From Candidatus Acidifodinimicrobium mancum (GTDB lineage: Archaea; Nanobdellota; Nanobdellia; Parvarchaeales; Parvarchaeaceae), in NCBI GenBank assembly GCA_015121965.1, contig JADFAP010000005.1:1-7595 (forward strand): DNA of 7,595 nucleotides, written 5' to 3'. The notes under the pieces are model-generated. The model saw only the letters and a program-made list of their open reading frames with translations. It searched no databases and had not been told where the DNA came from. Position numbers and translations under genes: made by a program. Positions 4,779-7,595 of this stretch are shown in pieces; the stretch's first letter is position 1; the number at the start of each line of letters is the position of its first letter.

Positions 4779-6644
4779 CTATCTCCTATGCCTTCTTCTG
4801 GAGGATCTCTTTCCCATCTTTTTCAGGATGCGGTAGAGTCTATACTCGTATAGCACGCCGCCTGCAAGTATTCCTATCGCCAGACCGAGTATGAATAAGA
4901 GCGCGGTCTCTATGCTTGATTTCGAGATAGGTGTAAGCGCTGGAGCGTATGTTATACTGATTGACGGAAGTGAAGCGTTCGACAGACTGGCTTCAAATTC
5001 AGAGTAAACCCTCGAGAAGGAATAGTACTGGATAAGGTAAAACTCGTTATTTGCCTGACTTGAGTTAGCGAAGCTTTGGGCGTACTGATAGTAGCTTACC
5101 CCCAGGAACGGCGTTACGCCCGCCTTCTCTGCGTTGTTTATTGAATACAGTGCGGAATATGCCATCTGCCCCTCGACTGATGGGAATGAAACGTTGGTTA
5201 TACTGTTTTCCTCTATGAGCATCTGCGCAGTAGCCAGCGCCTCAAGCGAATCAAATATTGAGGGGACGTACTGGCCATCGTTGAAGTAGTTGTTTGCCTT
5301 CGTGAAGTACTGCTGCATTATGCTAACCTCCGAAGGGTCATTTACACCGAGAAGGCCCGTGTACTGCATGTATGAGCTTGCCTTGTACAAGTATGCTTGA
5401 CTTGCGTTCTCATAGGTATTCTGGGAGAAATTTGATTTTCCTACCGGCAGGATGGATTCCCAGTATATGGACGATATTTTCTTTACGACTGCCAAAGAAT
5501 ACTGGTATATTGCATCTGGAAGATCGCCCTCTGAAAGATAAGTTGAGGACTGATTCAACGCGTATGAAGCCTGGGCAAGCCTGTCTACTGCAATCAGCTT
5601 CACGTCGAGAGTGGAAGCGTTGGTGACATGATCATTTGCTATGTAGTTATATACGGAGGGTATGGAGTTGGTCTGATTATTTATCAGGGATTGCAAATAT
5701 GCTGACTGATTGGAGACATTTTGCAGCGAGTCCAAGACATCTGCTTCTGTAAGGTAGACTGTGGATTCAACTGCCATGGAAGCTGCTACGTAGTATTTCC
5801 CTGCTTTTGCGTCACTGACTTCAGTCGAATAGGTAGAATTGTAAAGGCCGAGGACGGATTGTATCGTCGAATTATTCGGATTCAAGTTGCGTATTGACTG
5901 GTAGATCGAATTTTGGTAGGAATTGAAAAGCTCGTAGGTGTCCTTCATCAGGCTGTTGTATAGAGGGGTGTATATGCTTTGATTCAAATTTACGGATATA
6001 TTGTAACCTGTGAAGTACTGGAAAGCCTGGTCTATGGAGCTTATCGGAATTAACGTCATGCCCTGCGCCTCATCATAAGAAACGGCTGACTGGCTCACGT
6101 TGTTTGAGGACGGGTATAAGAATACCTTGATCCCCATGTCTGCTGCCGCCTCACTCTTCTCCGATACATCGCCGACTATTCCTATGCTGCCATCGGGATT
6201 TGCAGTACCGGTCATAGCCACTGTTTTTGAAAGAGGTTTGCCGGTCAGGACTGACATCGCTGCGATTGCAAATGCACCACCGGCACTAGGCCCCCCTACT
6301 TCAGGAGAATTGGAGGTTATGAAGTAATAGAAGTTGTAATGATTGCAGTTAAGATTCAGCGCTTCGCAAGCCACGTCTGTAGAGATTACTGCCTGCGCCT
6401 GTGTATCTGTCTGAGTAAGCGGTGTAGAACCCAGGAAAACCTGGCCTGTACCATTCGTTACAGTTACATTCAGCACGGCTGGCACCCCAAGCACGCTGCC
6501 GTTTGCCAGCTGCTCCACGCCAAAGATGTAGAGACTGGCACTGCCTATGACGTTTTGAGTCTCGCCATGGACCAGGTGAACCGATAAAAATGCAACTAGC
6601 ATCACTCCGAAAACGGCAATCAATACCCTATATTTTAAATTCAT
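4779..6644 (-). CDS. secreted, membrane-anchored Lon-like (S16) serine protease without ATPase domain
   Basis: This 621-residue protein has an N-terminal signal sequence (basic MNLKYR, hydrophobic 7-25), a Lon proteolytic domain (about 30-215), a long helical Asn/Ser/Tyr-rich region (about 225-560), one transmembrane helix (578-599) and a very basic tail ending RRRHRR. The catalytic Ser-Lys dyad is Ser120 in GGPSAGGA and Lys163 in GDVSEKSEAA; the 43-residue spacing equals that of E. coli Lon (Ser679/Lys722). VAMTGTANPDGSIGIVG between them also matches Lon. No Walker A/B or AAA+ domain exists, so proteolysis should be ATP-independent and extracytoplasmic. C93 and C100 could form a disulfide. 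More than fifteen N-x-S/T sequons suit a glycosylated outer-face protein. It resembles the group catalogued as archaeal serine proteases (COG1750, from memory). Substrates are unknown. The helical region may serve substrate recognition or assembly. Confidence 0.87.
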   Translation of the reverse strand: MNLKYRVLIAVFGVMLVAFLSVHLVHGETQNVIGSASLYIFGVEQLANGSVLGVPAVLNVTVTNGTGQVFLGSTPLTQTDTQAQAVISTDVACEALNLNCNHYNFYYFITSNSPEVGGPSAGGAFAIAAMSVLTGKPLSKTVAMTGTANPDGSIGIVGDVSEKSEAAADMGIKVFLYPSSNNVSQSAVSYDEAQGMTLIPISSIDQAFQYFTGYNISVNLNQSIYTPLYNSLMKDTYELFNSYQNSIYQSIRNLNPNNSTIQSVLGLYNSTYSTEVSDAKAGKYYVAASMAVESTVYLTEADVLDSLQNVSNQSAYLQSLINNQTNSIPSVYNYIANDHVTNASTLDVKLIAVDRLAQASYALNQSSTYLSEGDLPDAIYQYSLAVVKKISSIYWESILPVGKSNFSQNTYENASQAYLYKASSYMQYTGLLGVNDPSEVSIMQQYFTKANNYFNDGQYVPSIFDSLEALATAQMLIEENSITNVSFPSVEGQMAYSALYSINNAEKAGVTPFLGVSYYQYAQSFANSSQANNEFYLIQYYSFSRVYSEFEASLSNASLPSISITYAPALTPISKSSIETALLFILGLAIGILAGGVLYEYRLYRILKKMGKRSSRRRHRR

Positions 6645-6660
6645 AAGCGTTAAGGCTGAA

Positions 6661-6672
6661 GTATATTTTTAC
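6661..6672 (-). promoter_or_regulatory. TATA-like promoter of the Lon-like protease gene
   Basis: Read on the minus strand, GTAAAAATATAC is centred about 23 bases before the ATG at 6644, predicting a leaderless transcript. It overlaps the TAA stop (6669-6671) of the preceding small gene, leaving only 24 bases between the two coding regions. The BRE portion is weak. The gene could additionally be read through from upstream. Confidence 0.45.
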
Positions 6673-6947
6673 TGGTCTGAGCCAGCGTTAAAGCTGCTTG
6701 ATTCTAGCTTCTTTTTGAACTCTGTGAGAGCGTCTATGAGCAGAGGTAACTCGTCGAAGTTTATAGAAAGGCTGGTTTTTATCCTCTCCTGCTTGCTGTC
6801 GCCCTGCACGGTGTATCCTTTCTTTATACTTATGAAGGTTATCTCCCTCTCGCCTTCCTTGCCTTTGGTTAGGTTTATCTTTATGAAATTATTTGATCCT
6901 TCCCTTACTATCTTTTCCGAAGGCTCTTCGATGTCTTTGAACTCCAT
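6669..6947 (-). CDS. small conserved-looking protein, possibly PC4/PUR-like nucleic-acid binding
   Basis: I cannot name this 92-residue, highly charged soluble protein with certainty. After an acidic N-terminus (1-16), strand-like stretches follow at NNFIKINLTK (19-28), REITFISIKKG (34-44), YTVQGD (45-50) and ERIKTSLSINF (54-64), then a helix ELPLLIDALTEFKKKLES (66-83) and a short polar tail. Four strands plus one amphipathic helix, with the order GD...RIKxSLxxxFDELPxLIDAL, resemble the PC4/PUR-alpha/Whirly type of single-strand nucleic-acid-binding fold. That resemblance is by pattern only. There are no cysteines and no catalytic motif. The ATG at 6947 lies 24 bases after a good TATA-like element, which supports both the start and the gene being real. 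The Lon-like protease gene follows 24 bases later, and functional linkage is unproven. Confidence 0.75.
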   Translation of the reverse strand: MEFKDIEEPSEKIVREGSNNFIKINLTKGKEGEREITFISIKKGYTVQGDSKQERIKTSLSINFDELPLLIDALTEFKKKLESSSFNAGSDQ

Positions 6948-6966
6948 ACGATAATGATGATATTCT

Positions 6967-6982
6967 TATTTAAATTCTTTTC
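6967..6982 (-). promoter_or_regulatory. BRE/TATA-like promoter of the small 92-residue protein gene
   Basis: Read on the minus strand, GAAAAG (6977-6982) then AA and TTTAAATA (6967-6974) form one of the clearest BRE/TATA pairs in the window. Its centre is about 24 bases before the ATG at 6947, which again predicts a leaderless mRNA and makes this gene independent of the upstream Fic gene. Confidence 0.6.
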
Positions 6983-7068
6983 GCACATACCATCGAAATT
7001 TTTACGCTGTAGTAATTGCGGTGTAGATACAGCATTATGAGTAGAATACACTAAACAGGGTATTTCTT
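6983..7068. other. gap between the Fic gene and the next promoter, no gene seen
   Basis: With the promoter just before it, this is the largest intergenic stretch in the window (6948-7068, 121 bases). I see no open frame of useful length, no RNA gene and no strong terminator. A 6-base inverted repeat, GCTGTA (7006-7011) and TACAGC (7028-7033), with a 16-base loop is too weak to call. Confidence 0.5.
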
Positions 7069-7595
7069 TTATTTTTTGATGTTTTCTCTAAGATATCTCT
7101 TGAAAAACCATATCAAGAATATTGAATCTTCTTTTTTAATTTGGGACCTTTCCAAAGCCTTGTAATAGCTGTTCCTATCCTCATATTCTATGTTCATCAT
7201 CGGAAAACCGTGCCTATTCAGAACAAAATTCATTGCAAGCCTGCTTATCCTGCCGTTCCCATCTGCAAAGGGGTGTATAGCCACCAATTTAAGATGAACT
7301 AATGCAGCAAGCTCAACTGGATTAATCCTGTTTTTGCTTCTTTCATACCAACTAAAAAATTCCTTCACAATCGCATAAATTTCAAGATTTGTCGGCGGCA
7401 CAAACCTGCTTCCACGTATTATAACGTCTGAAACCCTTAATTTTCCTGCTATATCCGGTTTTGTTCCCGAGAAAAGTTCCCTATGCCAATCCAATAACAA
7501 ATTTTGCGACAGATCCCTGTCAATTGAAAGCATTTTTTTGAATATCCTCTGATGGGCTTCTGCTTCTTTAATATCGTGTATAGGTCTATTCGGTG
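7069..7595 (-). CDS. Fic-domain protein, probable AMP-transferase (5' end outside window)
   Basis: Fic enzymes transfer AMP (or a related group) from a nucleotide to hydroxyl side chains of target proteins. The diagnostic loop HPFADGNGRISR is at residues 87-98 counted from the Met at 7533, matching HPFx(D/E)GNGRxxR with catalytic His87. The substrate-positioning flap GKLRVSDVIIRGSRFVPP (30-47) precedes it. The frame stays open from 7533 to the window edge and encodes family-typical sequence (RPIHDIKEAEAHQ and onward), so the Met at 7533 is internal and the gene is truncated by the window, not by mutation. The autoinhibitory (S/T)xxxE(G/N) helix, if present, would lie just beyond the edge. The C-terminus (after about 140) is short, with no added DNA-binding domain. 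GC is about 38% by hand count over 7081-7500, below sampled neighbours, so transfer is possible. Confidence 0.9.
   Translation of the reverse strand, partial: PNRPIHDIKEAEAHQRIFKKMLSIDRDLSQNLLLDWHRELFSGTKPDIAGKLRVSDVIIRGSRFVPPTNLEIYAIVKEFFSWYERSKNRINPVELAALVHLKLVAIHPFADGNGRISRLAMNFVLNRHGFPMMNIEYEDRNSYYKALERSQIKKEDSIFLIWFFKRYLRENIKK

Noticed and set aside
7006..7033. 6-base inverted repeat GCTGTA/TACAGC with a 16-base loop
   Set aside because: It is too short with too long a loop to support a terminator, operator or structured RNA.
7531..7533. Start codon of a 154-residue Fic protein at 7533
   Set aside because: The frame is open to the window edge and encodes conserved Fic-family residues upstream, so this Met is internal.
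6669..7595. Fic/small-protein toxin-antitoxin pair (FicT/FicA-like)
   Set aside because: The small protein lacks an (S/T)xxxE(G/N) inhibitory motif (the only EG, residues 16-17, has Lys four residues before it), lies 121 bases downstream and has its own promoter.
1..7595. CRISPR array, transposon, integrase site or defence operon
   Set aside because: No repeated spacer-like units, terminal inverted repeats, transposase or nuclease genes are visible on either strand.

Overview
The window reads as a compact archaeal chromosome segment. The evidence is the archaeal/eukaryotic-type glycyl-tRNA synthetase, a TFIIS/TFS-type zinc ribbon, a membrane-anchored Lon-like protease of a kind found in archaea, and AT-rich BRE/TATA-like elements placed about 23-27 bases before most start codons instead of Shine-Dalgarno sites. 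The short proteins, tiny gaps and frequent AUA and AGA/AGG codons would suit a small-genome lineage such as a DPANN archaeon (for example Micrarchaeota-like). That placement is an impression from the proteins, not a test.

Layout. Bases 6-78 are a complete tRNA-Ala(GGC) on the + strand. One base later, facing it, is the end of a minus-strand gene for an eight-helix membrane protein of unknown function (80-1105). A 101-base divergent gap holds two promoters: one for that gene and one for a 66-residue protein that is only the C-terminal zinc ribbon of transcription factor S (1207-1407). Next on the + strand is a two-gene operon joined by an ATGA overlap: a thioredoxin-reductase-like ferredoxin-NAD(P) reductase (1467-2456) and an NAD(P)H-hydrate dehydratase (2453-3301). 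The second gene overlaps the 3' end of the convergent glycyl-tRNA synthetase gene (3291-4748, minus) by 11 bases. Upstream of that, also on the minus strand, are a secreted, membrane-tethered Lon-like (S16) protease (4779-6644), a small possible nucleic-acid-binding protein (6669-6947), and a Fic-domain protein (from 7069) whose 5' part runs out of the window.

How the genes fit together. The reductase/dehydratase pair makes sense as pyridine-nucleotide metabolism plus repair of damaged NAD(P)H. tRNA-Ala, GlyRS and the TFS-like ribbon are information-processing housekeeping. The Lon-like protease and the eight-helix protein belong to the cell envelope. The minus-strand genes lie head to tail, but each one whose upstream region is visible has its own TATA-like element, so they are probably separate short transcription units. 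The Fic gene is clearly more AT-rich than the rest and may be a later arrival.

No gap exceeds 121 bases. I see no CRISPR array, insertion sequence, integrase, origin or defence island. The window is mostly ordinary core genome; the points most worth a second look are the one-ribbon TFS, the reductase with an altered nucleotide-binding motif, the ATPase-free Lon-like protease and the duplicated TATA element before GlyRS.
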